A stretch of DNA of 64,000 nt from positions 629,001 to 693,000 of the forward strand of contig CM059585.1 in the NCBI GenBank assembly GCA_030407085.1, in the 5' to 3' direction. How positions within the stretch are numbered: position 1 is the first letter of the stretch; each line of letters opens with the position of its first letter. This DNA is from Trichopria drosophilae (Eukaryota; Arthropoda; Insecta; Hymenoptera; Diapriidae). The translations under genes were made by a program, and so were the position numbers. Below are positions 36,880 to 49,670 of this stretch, in pieces. The notes under the pieces are model-generated. The model did not search any database. It had not been told where the DNA came from and saw only the letters and a list, made by a program, of their open reading frames with translations.

Positions 36880-38436
36880 TCGTGTTAGGTATAGCTAAGC
36901 TGTCGATACGATACCGACGATAGTCTGATAATTGCAGTTCTTCATATGACGAACGTCCGTGAATAGAGCTTCGCAGCTAAGGTATCGTTCAGGTATCACT
37001 GATTATACTTGTGATACTTCAAGTGCGAATCTATGGACGAGACCTAAGCGATGCAATTAATAACTTATCTACGAATTATTATGGCGATACCTAATAGTAG
37101 CTTCTTTTCTGTAGGTGTTTGTTAATGATAGCTAGGTGATGCTTGCGATACTTTTGCTGCAACTCTTCCATAGTGATACCTGGGCAATACTTGCGACACT
37201 GTAGCTGCAAATCTCTATCTACAAGACTTCCGTGATAATTGAATAACTTAAATTATTAAAGTATCGTCGGTACAGCATCAACTGTTTAGAGATACATTTG
37301 AAATACTTGAGCCACGAGACTTAACGCGATACTTGGTTTTTACTTGGGCTATATTTTTCCCTTGTAAATAACGATTTGTTTGATATAAATAACAAATGAA
37401 TGGCTGATTTTTAATAATATTCATTATTTTAATGTATACTTTTGTATTGCAAAAGTATCGCTAAACGGTCGATCCAATACCAGCTATACTTTGAGAATTT
37501 AAGTTTCTAAAGTCGCGCAAGTCTCGTAGATAGAGATTCGCAGCTCAGGTATCGTTGATTATACTTGTGATACTTGAGGTGTAAGTCTATCCACGAGACC
37601 ACCGGTATTAGCGATTCCTAATCGTAACTAAATTTTTTTTCCTGTAAACGTTTATTAGCGATACTTTCGATACTTTCGCTACAAGTGTTCAATAGCAATA
37701 CCCGAGCGATGCTTCAGACACATTAGACGCGAATCTGTACATACATACAAGACTTTCGTGATGCGTCGATTTCGTTTAGGGATACTTTAGTAATACTTTA
37801 GACGCAAGCCTTAATGCGATACTTTCGCGATACTACTTTTTTTACTCCGGGTGTAGTTCTTCCTTATTAAAAAAAAAATTAGTTGTACATAAATAAAAAA
37901 TGAATGATTGATATTTAATAATATTCTTTACTTTATTTTACGCTTTTGTATGGCAAAAATATCGCTAAAAGGTCGATCCGATACTGGGTGATACTTTGAC
38001 AATTAAAGTTTCTCAAGTCCGAAAAATCTCGTAATAGAGATTCGCAGCTCAGGTATCGCTTATTATATACTTGCGATACCTTCGATACAAGTCTATCCAC
38101 GAGACCTGCGCGACACAATTGATAATTTATTTGCGAATCATCATTAGCGATACCTGATCGTAACTCAAATGGTTCTTTCTGCAGGTGTTTATTAGCGATA
38201 CCTACGCCATACCTACGATACCTTTGCTGCAAGTTTTCCATGACGATACCTGAACAATACTTACAGCACTTTAGGTGCGAGTCTTTATCTTCAAGAATTT
38301 CATGATACTTGTATGACATAAATGATCAAATGTATCGCTGAAACAGGGTCCACTGTCTAGAGATACTTTTGCCGTACTTTAATAAAAGAAAATAATATTC
38401 GTTATTGTAATTTATACTTTTGCATGCAAAATCTTC
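36880..38436. repeat. Three-copy ~500-bp tandem satellite with dense GATAC motifs
   Basis: Three tandem monomers of about 566, 504 and 472 bp. The landmark GCTAAnnGGTCGAT sits at 36894, 37460 and 37964. GATTCGCAGCTCAGGTATCG (GCTTCGCAGCTAAGG in the first) and TCTATCCACGAGACC follow in each. An AT-rich segment, TAATAATATTC then CTTTTG, closes the later monomers. Within each monomer GCGATAC, GTATCG and variants occur many times in both orientations. Copies are diverged, and the 128-codon minus frame over copy three is incidental. Confidence 0.85.
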
Positions 38437-41400
38437 GACTGGAATTCAAAGCGTGCTTGAGTAAGATCCAATTACGACTGCTGAGCAAATATGATGACAG
38501 CGAAAAATAAATAAAACCTGTTCATTTCAAGGGGGTTAATTGCCTACAGTTAATAAAATTAGCTTTAATCAGATTTGTGTATATATCTAAAAAAATGGTA
38601 CAAAAATGGTCTTCTCTTGTGGTTTTAGCATTTCAAACATTAAGATCGACGGTAAGATTTTAAGTTTACTACGTGACATAATGATGTCGCTCTTATATGG
38701 TGGAAGTTACTAAAATTAGTTATTAAAGCACTTATTTTACGAAATGAATTTCGTTAGTTACATGAATTAATGTCAGATGTTAATATGTATGATTTTTGTG
38801 CTAACTAACGAAATTGCACTAATTATTCCAAAAATATTCATTAAGTATTTCTATGGACTAATATCTGTTTGTTCCAATATTAATTAGCGACTAAGTATCG
38901 TAACTATATTTATGCATTCAAGTACAGCACTTGAATGTACTTCATCAAATTAGCTAATAGTTTTTAGCTAGGTACAATCTAATTTCGAAATTTACGTTGT
39001 AAGCCAATTGTAATGAATACACTACAAAGTCAGGTGTCTTAATTTATACGCGATAATTTTGAAGACATGTTTTGAGTGTCATTGCAGGGGTCTGGAATAT
39101 AAGATACCCATAAGTGAATAAACTTGGCCGATTATATAGTTAAGTTTCATTTCCAGTATACATTCAATTTGTTTCTATTTCGAATCAAATTTAACAAATT
39201 TTAATACGATATTATATGTTTTCAAACGAATATATCCGTAATGTTTATGGATTTTTAAGGTTATGTTCAATGTTGTCGCATGCGAAACGAGTTAATTTTT
39301 AAAATGCAAACCAAATAAAGTTGAATGAAATATCATGAAATTTAAGCAGTCTGTATATAAAGTTCGTATTCGTTCGAATGAAAAATTGTGTATCCTCAAG
39401 ATTTCGCAAAGAATCGAATACCACGTATGAAATCCCATATATTCGAAAGACGAAAAATGTTGAAAAGTACTAGACGCCTGTAAACATTTCAGAACATTTA
39501 ATATCGTATTAAAATTTCTTGAATTTCATTCAAAAATGGAAACAAATCGAAAGAAAGCTACGAATTCCTGAAAATTTTGCAGATGATATTGTTTATTGGG
39601 ATATTTATGCTTGTCCTTATTTCAACTACACGATTAGTTATCCCGTTTAGAGATAGTAGATTTTACTATTTTTTCTCTCAATGCTACATTTAAGTTTCTA
39701 TTATGATAACTTGCCACGCGGTAAAGCAAATTATGATGAAATTTCGTTTCTAAGATCAGATTAGGTTATGTTACACATTTCTTAATATCTTTCTTTATTG
39801 TCATTATCCTCGAATCAGTAAGTAAAAATTGATCAACAAGCATATTTGCTATATGGAATGAATTGTCATCCTTTGTCCTTTTGTTAAAAATTGATTAAAA
39901 TAAATTTGTTCCGAATTTTCGGTACTCTTTCAGATAAAATCCGTCATATTGTTTTTCTGCTGTAAGGAATCGGAATTGTTATTCCATAAATCGATGGAGC
40001 ATACCCAAAACTATTAAAGTAAGTGGGTTTTATTATGATATTTTCATTTTTCGATTTGCTAGAGTGCTTTGAAAATGTTTTAAAACTCTCATCTTAGAGG
40101 TTAATGGGTTACCATAGAATAAAACCTAAATAGCAATGTGTATTGGTAGATAGTAACAATTAAGGATAATTACTGGTCACTATATGAGTTCCTTCGAAAT
40201 ATGTAATAGGGAATTCCTAATTGAATACGTCTTCTGCTCTTAACAGAATAAAACTCACAATGGTTATATTTATTTCTCATTAATAATGGTATGAATGTAG
40301 CAACTAAATAAAATCATTATTAACTGTAATTGAAAGCCACTATTATACAGACAGCCACTATCCGAATACGTAAAGAACAAAATCTAACGGTATACAATTC
40401 TGTATAAATTCCTTACTGCTGGCATTCTTATTCGGAATCGTGTACGATTTCTTTGTTACGTGTTATATAATATTATTATTATATTACAGAAAAATTGTAT
40501 TAAAAAGAAGGAATCAAAGATCCAATTTATTACATAAATATGTAGGGGATTATCTTATTAAAGAATATCTGTAAAATACTTAAGTTAAAATTCATTCTGC
40601 ATACTAAACAAAATTATAGAAAGCAAACAAAATAGATGTGTAAAAAAATAATTGTTTGGGACTTCCAAAATAAGATAGACGTAAAAATATTAAATAAAAC
40701 TGAAATAAATTTTTCGAAAACGCGAATCACGCGGATGTTTTATTATCAGAACAGGTTTCAAATAATATTTTTCACAGTGGCGGAAAAGCAATTTGCTTTG
40801 CCAAGGTATGAACACTGCAACGATTCTCACACGATTTGAAGCTTTTGAAACAATCAGGTGTTGTAAACGATGTAAAAAGTGACGTGAAAAGTAAAATCAG
40901 TAATTTAATAAATGGATATTTAATTTGATTTTTGCATTTTTTAGCAATTTTTAGAATTTCAGAAAAAATATGAAAAACTTTGGACAATATAATATGATTT
41001 AACTTGTTTTGGTTTAATCAGTAAATTGTTATTTTTGCTGGATCATTTTAGGTAAAGCATTTTGAATATCAAAATGAATTATTTAGAATAATTGTACACA
41101 ACTGCAAATTTTGATACATCATGTATACGACAAAATAACAGATACAATGAACCCTATTTAAAACAAAGTACTGGAAAGATTAAATGCATAATTATTAACA
41201 ATGAATTTAAATTATTAAAATTATGACGATTTATATTAAAGATATTTAATAATTACCTGCACATTTCCATCAAATAAATTCGTAAATAAAGATCGCCGAT
41301 AATAACGTTAACTATACGTATATCTCTAAATGGATTCAGTTACAAATGCCATTTTAAATTACGTTCAGACAAACTGAAATTGAATAATAATAAAACAAAT

Positions 41401-43615
41401 TCTATTTACATAAATGCGCTTTATATTTACTAATTATTCAGTTCCTGATATTCAGCGGAGAATGATGGTACATATATTGATGAATATTTTATCTGTTCAT
41501 TTCTTAATTTATTGATTAATATTTTTAATTTTAATTCTTGCATTTTTCTATAATTTTTGTAAGCAATATATAATTATCAAATCATATCGACGTATAAATA
41601 TTAAGCACAGTGAAGTTAAAAAGTTTAAAAAATGAAAAAGATATAATTTTAAGAATATTGGCGATTCCGAGAATTACTCAAAAGTTTCAAATTTTTATCC
41701 TCGCTTTAAGCAATTTTAGTAAAGAACGGAATTACAAAAAAATAGTTCAGTGCACTATTTCAGTAGTAAAGAAGACGATGATAATGTTTGGTCTATACTA
41801 TTTCCCAATATTTAAATATACATTACATTTACATAACCTCAAATCTAGCGCAGTTTTTAGTTGAATAGTCACTTTAAATATTCCTGAGTAGTAAATTAGA
41901 TGTAACACAACTGATTACACAAAAACAACCTTTTGTTATAGTAATAAGAGTTGTTATATGATATAAATTACAATATTCTGAATTATAAATATAACATACA
42001 TTTAATAACAACTTTTTATGCTGTTAATTTTACTATTATTATATATTACAATCACTACACCTTTTTTAAAATTCTATTAATAACCAGTTTGTTTTCTCTG
42101 TATTAGTAAGTACATATTTTCTTCAGAAACAATTTTGTCAATGATTCATTTTCATTATCTTGATTGTCAGAAAAGACAATTTATTCTATTTAAATTATAA
42201 TATGGAGATACTAGACTTCTATTAAATGAAAAATGGTTTCAGATAATAACTCTATTCTTAGATTACGAATATTATGTATTTAAAATAATTTCTAAATGTA
42301 TGGCTTTCCACATCAATTTGACCTTCTCACCCATTTAGGTTGTTTTTTTAATTTGTTATACGATCTCTCGATAAAAAACAGATTTTCATTTTCTTTATGA
42401 CCTCGAAATAGTATAAAAAATCGCAAATTTCTTAAAAACTACAACAAATTGTTAAGAACAAAATGTCTAATATGATTTAATTTATGGGTAAGTCACTTTG
42501 GTCTAAAATTATATGTAAATGTTGAAAAACATATGTACAACAAATTTTAAAAATCTTTCTGAATCATACTGCTCACGTTTTTTAAAATGTTTGAAAATTT
42601 GTCACGATTTTTGTTATTGTTTTACCAGCATTTTTCCACTAAATGCAAAAAAATTCCCTCTGACTTTCTACCACATTGGAAACATTTTCAAACAGTTTCT
42701 TGCAATTTATTTGAATTTTATAAATGTTTGTACAATTTTTGGTAACGGTTTTTTATCGACCTTGCATCGTGGATCATCCCAGAACGATATAGAAATTTGA
42801 CTGCAATTAAAACTAAACAAAAAATAAATAATTTAGTAGAAACTAACAAAACTGTTTGGTTAATTACTACTGAATATAAGTAACTGATTAAGTAATCGTC
42901 TGGAATAGTAAGTTTCCTCCTTTTAAACGTTCCCTCACATCATTCACAAAAGAAAACGAGTAAAACCTTTTGGAATGTCCACTTATAAGATTAGTTCCTA
43001 ACAGCAGATATCAAATATGCTTGTCAGCAATGCTTGTCAAGAATATTTATAGTAAATTCTTTAACTTTGAAGTCATGATATAAAAAATGTAACTTAAATC
43101 TTTGCACTATTCTGATATTTGGATTACAAAATTTTCTTAATTAAAATTTTTAAATAAAAACGTATTGACTGCCCTTAGGTTGGACCTAAAAGCAATTAAA
43201 AAATTATTGTGACAAAAACTTCGATTCTTAGGAAGTCCAAGTACAGGTCACGCTCAAGTTAATAATTTAGAACAGTAGCTCATCACAAACTTAGTGCCAT
43301 TCAAAGTGACAATTAAAGTGAAGGCGACATGGTTAACAACTTGGGTAATCAACACAAACTTGGTAACAATGGCTGCAATGTTAATGTAAGAGGCAGTCAC
43401 AAAGGTACTGTAAATTATAAAAATCAGTTGATACAATGATACTAAATTGATGATAATGACCACATCAAAGTTGAGGAGATAATTACTAATCATCAAATTC
43501 TCGATAAATTTCGAAACTTTGACACTTTAGAAAATATCAACAGTAATTCACGAATAGTTAATGTTTTGTTATTACTTAATAACATCATAAATAAAATATG
43601 TATCGTACAGGATTA
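38437..43615. other. AT-rich non-coding sequence
   Basis: About 5.2 kb without a supportable gene. Near 43270-43480 ACAAACTTGG/ACAAACTTAG, AAAGTGACAATT and GATGATAATG variants recur, giving a weak low-complexity cluster. Frames of 70-94 codons in this stretch are AT-driven and have no recognisable content. Confidence 0.55.
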
Positions 43616-45107
43616 TTCTATACTGTAAAAAGAAAATGCATTAAATTTAATGAACATGTAAAGGAAGCAAATATCAAGCAAGTACATTAATCCTTTTTCA
43701 TGTTCAGCTTGAAAATATCAACAACTAATGCATTGAATCTAATGCACATACATTAATATTAAGCAGGTTCATTACTAGCTTACCACGTTTCCCCTACATT
43801 AAAATTAATGTACATGGGCATTAAATTTCAGTCGCATGCGCACAACATTGAAATTTGTATCCAGAATATTACATTCGCTGAAGGAATATTTTGGCAAAAA
43901 TATTTAAAATATTCCTAATAGGAAATTTTCCGGCCAATTAAAAAAAAAGAAACAAATTTTGAGAATTATCGTCATATTTTTTATAAATTATGTAAATTCT
44001 CTGTTATATGTATTATACGATTATATATAATTTCATGTAAAAATGAAGTTTAATTATTTTTTGCTACTTTTGTTGCTAAAATAACAACGATCGTTAATAA
44101 GTTAGTAACGCTCGAAAACAAATAAAAAAAAACGCTCACCCCGGTGGGGAATCGAACCCGGGTCCCTCGCTTACTACTCTAACGCCTTAACCACTACTCT
44201 CGCTCTTATCTAATTTCGTATGACGAAGGATGGTTACTATCCGTAAAGCCTCCATGATGAAGAAATTATTATCACCTTATAAAAATTTGAATACTTTGCA
44301 CTAATGTACAATGAAAGTCCATTCAAGTTTATGCCTTTATTGTATATGCCATGTACATAATCCAGTTCCAGCCGAAATAATTTCTGCATTTGACGCAAAT
44401 ATTATAGGCACGTTTTACGCAGGTGTTTTATTTCTTGCCTTAATAATGAATAATATTTGCATAAAATACTTAATCATTAGTGAAGGGGGGTTCTAAAGAA
44501 ACCGATAAGGTAGGAATCTTCACTAAAACCCGAAAATAAAAAGTGACTGAAACGATTTTTCGAAATTCGGGGTCTGTAAGGGCCTTAATAAATTTTAATT
44601 ACTATAGATGGTAATACAGAAAATAACATAGACATTAATTGAAAACTGTTGATAAAAATCACTTATTTCCGAAGATTCACGGTCAGTTCTTAAACAATAT
44701 CTTTGGTATTTTCTAGGAAACTGTTTATAGTGATAACAATTCCCCGCACAGAGCCCGAAAAGAGCCCTTAAACCGAACGAATAAATCAAATTTATTAAAG
44801 AAAGGCATGAAATTTAATGCAATTTGAACGTCCTCCTATATTAAATTACAGTATAATTCATGTACAACTCCATTACATTTCGTGCAAAATAAACATTAAT
44901 TTTCATGAAAATGTATATAAATCAATTTCTCATTACTGAATTTCTTGAAAGAATTCTTAAAATTCATGCACTTAAGCATTACATTTCAGAAACGTCCATT
45001 GAATTTCATTTAAATATACCTAAATATTAATTTAATGTACGGTTACATTAAATTTAATGTACTAGTGTACATTAAATGTACATTAAAATTACATTTTTTA
45101 CACTGTA
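43616..45107. mobile_element. ~1.5-kb element with ATTAAATTTAATGTAC-rich ends
   Basis: Two motif-dense blocks (about 43620-43860 and 44800-45107) repeat ATTAAATTTAATG, TACATTAA and TTAATGTAC in both orientations. The outer edges are inverse: CTGTAAAAAGAAAATGCATT at 43623, and the reversed right edge CAGTGTAAAAAATGTAATTT ending at 45107. The centre is unrelated sequence with a tRNA-like insertion. A non-autonomous DNA transposon with long motif-filled ends fits; no transposase is encoded. The 61-codon and 64-codon frames inside are not supported. Confidence 0.5.
44133..44207 (-). ncRNA. tRNA-like sequence with Pol III terminator, probably a tRNA pseudogene or SINE head
   Basis: On the minus strand TAGTGGTTAAGGCG (A-box-like, as in Ser and Leu tRNAs) is followed at normal distance by GGTTCGATTCC (B box, 44158-44148). 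GAGCG then leads into a run of nine T (44132-44124), a typical Pol III stop. The anticodon arm pairs poorly and the T stem is broken by CCCC, so a working cloverleaf is unlikely. A decayed tRNA or tRNA-derived element is the best reading. Confidence 0.55.
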
Positions 45108-47440
45108 GCCTTGGATCTAGTTTTCCAGTATTTAAGGTATTCCGTTTTATTTATTAAAAACAAATATTTTTATTCAATTCTTAAATCGTTTACTTCAACA
45201 AACATTGCAATGTAAACGTTAAAATATATAAAAATTAATATTTTAGTTACGAACTAAGTAAATACCGGCATAGGATATCAAACCATTTGATACGGAACAA
45301 ACTTTTATTTGTTATTTATTATTGACAATGTGCAACAAATCGACTGAAAGCAAATTTTGTTTGTACATCCGTATTATTTTATTAATTACTTTAGAAAATA
45401 CATTGAATATACGTGTCACATGACAAGTGAACCATAACATAAAGTAAAAAACACGTTTGTATGTATATCGTGCAGGAAAAAATATAGGAATAAATGTATT
45501 CCTGCTTTCAAAATACTGATTATTAAATTTTTTTAAATATAATGGTTGTATTAAAAATATTATTGCTTATCTAACTAAAATTTAGTCAATTAAATCAATC
45601 ACAGTTCATCGTTGCCAAATAGATTAGTCATTCGTGCAATAACAATTAATTGCTCTTTATTTACGTTAATTACGGTAAAAACAATTGTCACTGGCTGCTA
45701 GAATAATTGGTGTATTAACTGTACTGGAAAATTCGAAAATCCATCTACAATAATTGCTTGTTGATACTGAACTGGAATTTGTTGAACCACACGCTTGGCC
45801 AGAGTTCCGGAATGTACTTAATGCATCAACTCAACGATTTCCACCCTCTCAATTTTATATACGTTTTTTAAACTGGCAAAGTGCACTCGTGTTGTAACTA
45901 TGTTGAAATGAAAAAAGATCCAAAAGTACTGTACATCTACGTTCAGTTATTGAATATTTGAAAATGAAGGTAGGATTTTTCTACGTCAGATGGGAAAGTT
46001 ACAAACCTAACAATGAAGAGAGTTTTTAACTTTTTTGATGTTGATTGATGTTGGTTTTAGCTCTACGTATATTTTTGTAATCTGATGAAGACTGCATTTA
46101 CTTTGGAAGAATAACAATTTCTTTTTCCTCGGCCCTTGTCAATTTTTTTTGTTAGATAAACGTTTTTATTCAAAAGTGGTACACTTGACTCTTCCAGATA
46201 AGTTGTGATAAAACTGAAATTTCATAATAAATTTAACTATATTAAAAGGAACTCTTTCATGTACAGATATGCAATTTTATACTAGAATATTCCGTAAGCT
46301 TAAAGAAATTATGACGAATCATGTTTTTTGACTGGTTTATTCTTGATCATTATTAGTCATATTTGAATTATAAATCAATAAGAAATAAACAAAGCATCAA
46401 AATTTATTTCTCAAAGTTTCCGACAATTGTTCAAAATAAATCTTTAATCTTTTTTAGGATTTCTGAATTGTAATCTGATTGTAATTAATTGAAGAACAAA
46501 TTCGTCGAAATCATAATTACATTTACATAAATCACGATTTAAAACGGAAAATGGGGAATTTTTAGTATTTAGAAACTCTTATGACTGATTACTGTAAACA
46601 GAAAGATCATCGAACCTTACAATTGTTTATATTTATAATTTCATGCGTTGCGCCTTTATGTTAAAATATTCATGCATATAAATAATAAAAACCGTCACGT
46701 TTACGTTAAATAAAATGTCACTAACAAAAGATACACACGTAGCTCAAAATTTCAAACATCAAATAGTAACGAAAACACAACAACTGCAAGGGATTTTGTT
46801 TATTTTATGCCATTCAGCCCGGCGAATGTAAAATAACACCGTTGAACACGTTTATAAATATTGAAGTACGTAATCATCTATGATTATTTATTATAATTTC
46901 ACTTGAAGTAAATATAAATCGTTTTGTTTTATAAAATTATTTCTAGTAAATCCAATATGTTTCAAGAGCGAAAAATATTTCTATAGTTTTCAGAAATTCC
47001 TTTCTAATCATTTTATTTTTAATTAGGTGTATTAAACGAACCGGAGGAATAAAGAAATAAAATAATGATAATATTTTAGTAATTAGCGCATATACTAATG
47101 GTAGGCAATGTTTGCATTTTTAAGAAAATGCCCGCTTTAGAAGCAGGACTGTATGTGATTCAATATACTTTTTGTCCTTTCATGCTGCAACGTGAATTCA
47201 AGCAAAATTAAAATTTCAAATATGGTACAGCAATCATAGGTTTGAGATAGTAATTCCATTCCTTTTGATGTTTAATTTGTACATTTTTATGATACGTTGC
47301 AATTAGTTGAGATAACTAGTGATTTTAGTTAATTAATTGTAGCATAGATAGACATAATATCAGAAAAAGATAAGGATAAAAATAATTAATAATGATTTCA
47401 TTTATTTTACGTATTCTGTTGTAAATAAATAATTTTTGAA
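45108..47440. other. AT-rich non-coding sequence
   Basis: No gene supported. A minus-strand TATAAAA near 45861-45855 precedes a 39-codon open stretch without a start codon, which was not accepted. No repeat ends seen. Confidence 0.55.
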
Positions 47441-47586
47441 CACGCCAGGAATAGAACTCGATTTTGCGCCCTGCAGGGAAATATTCGGGAGCAAATTATC
47501 GAGTTCCACGCCCGTCGTATTAAAAAATTCGTATGGGACACGAGAGAAAGATCGATAATTGCGCCCTTGTTACATAATATACTATA
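47441..47586 (+). repeat. Dispersed repeat with GGGCGCAAA motif, copy 1
   Basis: It runs from CACGCCAGGAATAGAACTCG to GCGCCCTTGTTACATAATAT and matches 54587-54765 in the same orientation. Inside, TCGATTTTGCGCCCT, GGGAGCAAATTATCGA and TCGATAATTGCGCCCT are one motif in alternating orientation, so GAACTCGATTTTGC can pair with GCAAATTATCGAGTTC as a hairpin. Confidence 0.65.
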
Positions 47587-48408
47587 TTTTATAGATATTT
47601 ACAAAGATATAAAAATGTGATTTTAATGCACAACGTGACCGCAATGTCAAATAAATATTTAAATTCATATTCTAAAAAAAAGAAAGTCTCAATTAAATAT
47701 TTAAGACTATTTTGGAATATTTTTGCAATTATATCTAAAAAGAATAATTAGTAATTGTAAGTGTGTTTTGGTACTATTTTCTGTCCGTTTTGTCCGTTTC
47801 ATTTGTGTTTAATTATTTCCATGTACCTATATTAATGAAACTTAAATATTAAATAGTTGATTGAATAACATTAAAACGACAATTTTCTATTGGTACATAC
47901 TCAAATTATTGATTAGATTAAATGGAGAGAATGAAATTCAATTTACCCTTTATGAATACATTATTAATCATGAATATTTGAAACTTGGGGATTACTTACG
48001 GAATCCGTTTTTTAATTAACTGTGATCAATGAAATTGGTATTTTTCCTAATTTGGGGTTAGCGGTATTTTTATTTTGTGGTAAGTTCAATATTAAAGAAA
48101 GAAAACTTACCCAGAATTTTATTAAAAATAACAATTTTTGTTATATTTTCAGTTTATTTATTGTTTATGGTCCAATATCGAATGATCAAATTTACTAATT
48201 TGCAAGAATAAAAGCATAAAATATAATAATAATTTCAAATGGTTCATTTTGTTATTTATGTATTTCTATATAACATATATAAATACATCTATATGTATTT
48301 ATATCGACTGGAACAACGAATTGTCTGATTGTCGATATATTGTGTTAATTTGGACGGAAATAAATATACATAGATTGTGTCACAAAAATTATCTGCTGTT
48401 TTTCTATT
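47587..48408. other. AT-rich non-coding sequence
   Basis: Nothing supportable. The 78-codon plus frame starting at 48249 runs into the fold-back element and is not a gene. Confidence 0.55.
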
Positions 48409-48720
48409 CCCACCATCGAAAAAAGCCGCCAGTCAAAAAAACGACGCTTAAAAAAATCGGTACTGGTCGAAAAACCGAAAAATAAAAAAGACAACAGGTC
48501 GAAAAACCGAAAAGCTGACGGCCAAAAAAACGCTTGTCGATGTATCTATGTCTATGTCTGTGTATCTTTTTATGTATCGGTTTTTTGACGGTCGGTTTTT
48601 CGACTGTCAGCTTTACGACTGTCAGCTTTACGAGTGTTGGTATTTTGACCTGTCGGTTTTGCGATTTTCATTTTTTTGATCTGTGGGTTTTTTGATTTGT
48701 CGATTTTTTCCCTGCACCCA
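48409..48720. repeat. Fold-back family, copy B (both arms)
   Basis: The left arm (48418-48540) is built of units such as CCAGTCAAAAAAACGAC and GGTCGAAAAACCGA. The right arm (48579-48720) holds their inverses: CGGTTTTTTGACGGT, CGGTTTTTCGACTGT, CAGCTTTACGACTGT, CAGCTTTACGAGTGT and further decayed units. The period is exactly 15 bp in the best part. The ~40-bp centre is a GTATCTATGTCT-type repeat. The right edge CCCTGCACCCA matches the outer ends of copies A and D. The 65-codon minus frame is an artefact of the repeat. Confidence 0.75.
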
Positions 48721-49644
48721 ATACCAATAATAATTACGTGTTTCAAATGGGTTTTTCGATTTTTCAAAAAACGGTCGCTATTTTGTTAATTTTCAACATT
48801 TTTCAAAATTTCATACGGGATTCGAAAGAGCATTGAAAATGCTATATGTATAAGACGAGAAAAAAATAACCAAATATTTATTTTTTATGAAATGGCAGCC
48901 CTTTGAACAAAATTTGTGAATGTTTTTTTTGTGAAAACGCTATTTTGACCTCATGGATGCACATGCTCATAACTTCCCAAAAAAAACGTATAACTACTAG
49001 CAAGCCGTCTTTATGCTAAGCATTTTCAACAAATTCTCAAATTTACAGGTTAATTTAGGTTATACTTAATATTTTTTAATATAGTAATTCTTAATGCACG
49101 TTTTTTCACTACATACTATTTAATCATAAATTTTCGAAATTCATCACTTTGCATTACATTTTGTATTTTTGAGTGACCGTAAGGTAAGAAGTTCTTTCTC
49201 TTTCCCAAAAAATCTTGAAAACTAACCTCAAATTTTTGTGGAATATGCGTTTTTTACATAGAGGTATTATTAATATTGAAGAGAAAGATTTCGCACATTT
49301 TTAGTTCGTTAATTAAACGCGATCTATTGAGGTAAACCGATTTCTCTGATTTTCCTGATATTGAACATTTTTGTACATTTTTAAATAACTCAAAAAAAGG
49401 CTGACCCACCGAATGAATAAAAATTTCGGACTACATTTTTTTAAAAATGAGAATTGTTCCAACAAGTTTGTAATATAATTTTTCATCATTCTTATAAAAA
49501 AAAAATTACGTGAAACTCTGAATTATACAAACAAGTCTCTGACTTTAGAGGTAGAAAAATCAAAAGATATTTAGTAAACTGAACCCCGTTTGAAAGAGGA
49601 ATACTAGTACTTTAAAATCTTTACTGCATCAACTTTTTGAGATG
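48721..49644. other. AT-rich non-coding sequence
   Basis: No gene or repeat end seen before the TA microsatellite that hosts the mariner element. Confidence 0.6.
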
Positions 49645-49670
49645 TATATATATATATATATATATATATA
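49645..49670. repeat. (TA)13 microsatellite
   Basis: Pure TA dinucleotides abutting the left end of the mariner element. Further TA runs at 53265-53276 and 53642-53645 show that the mariner and the adjoining MITE both inserted into one TA tract. Confidence 0.9.

Noticed and set aside
37933..38319. 128-codon minus-strand frame
   Set aside because: Lies inside the tandem satellite and is not kept open in the other monomers as far as can be read.
45740..45862. Minus-strand TATAAAA followed by a 39-codon open stretch rich in V and Q
   Set aside because: It has no start codon and no convincing donor or acceptor, and is short enough to be chance.
48361..48780. Possible CRISPR-like array because of regular 15-bp units
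   Set aside because: Units are contiguous and degenerate with no unique spacers, arranged as inverted arms in a eukaryotic context.
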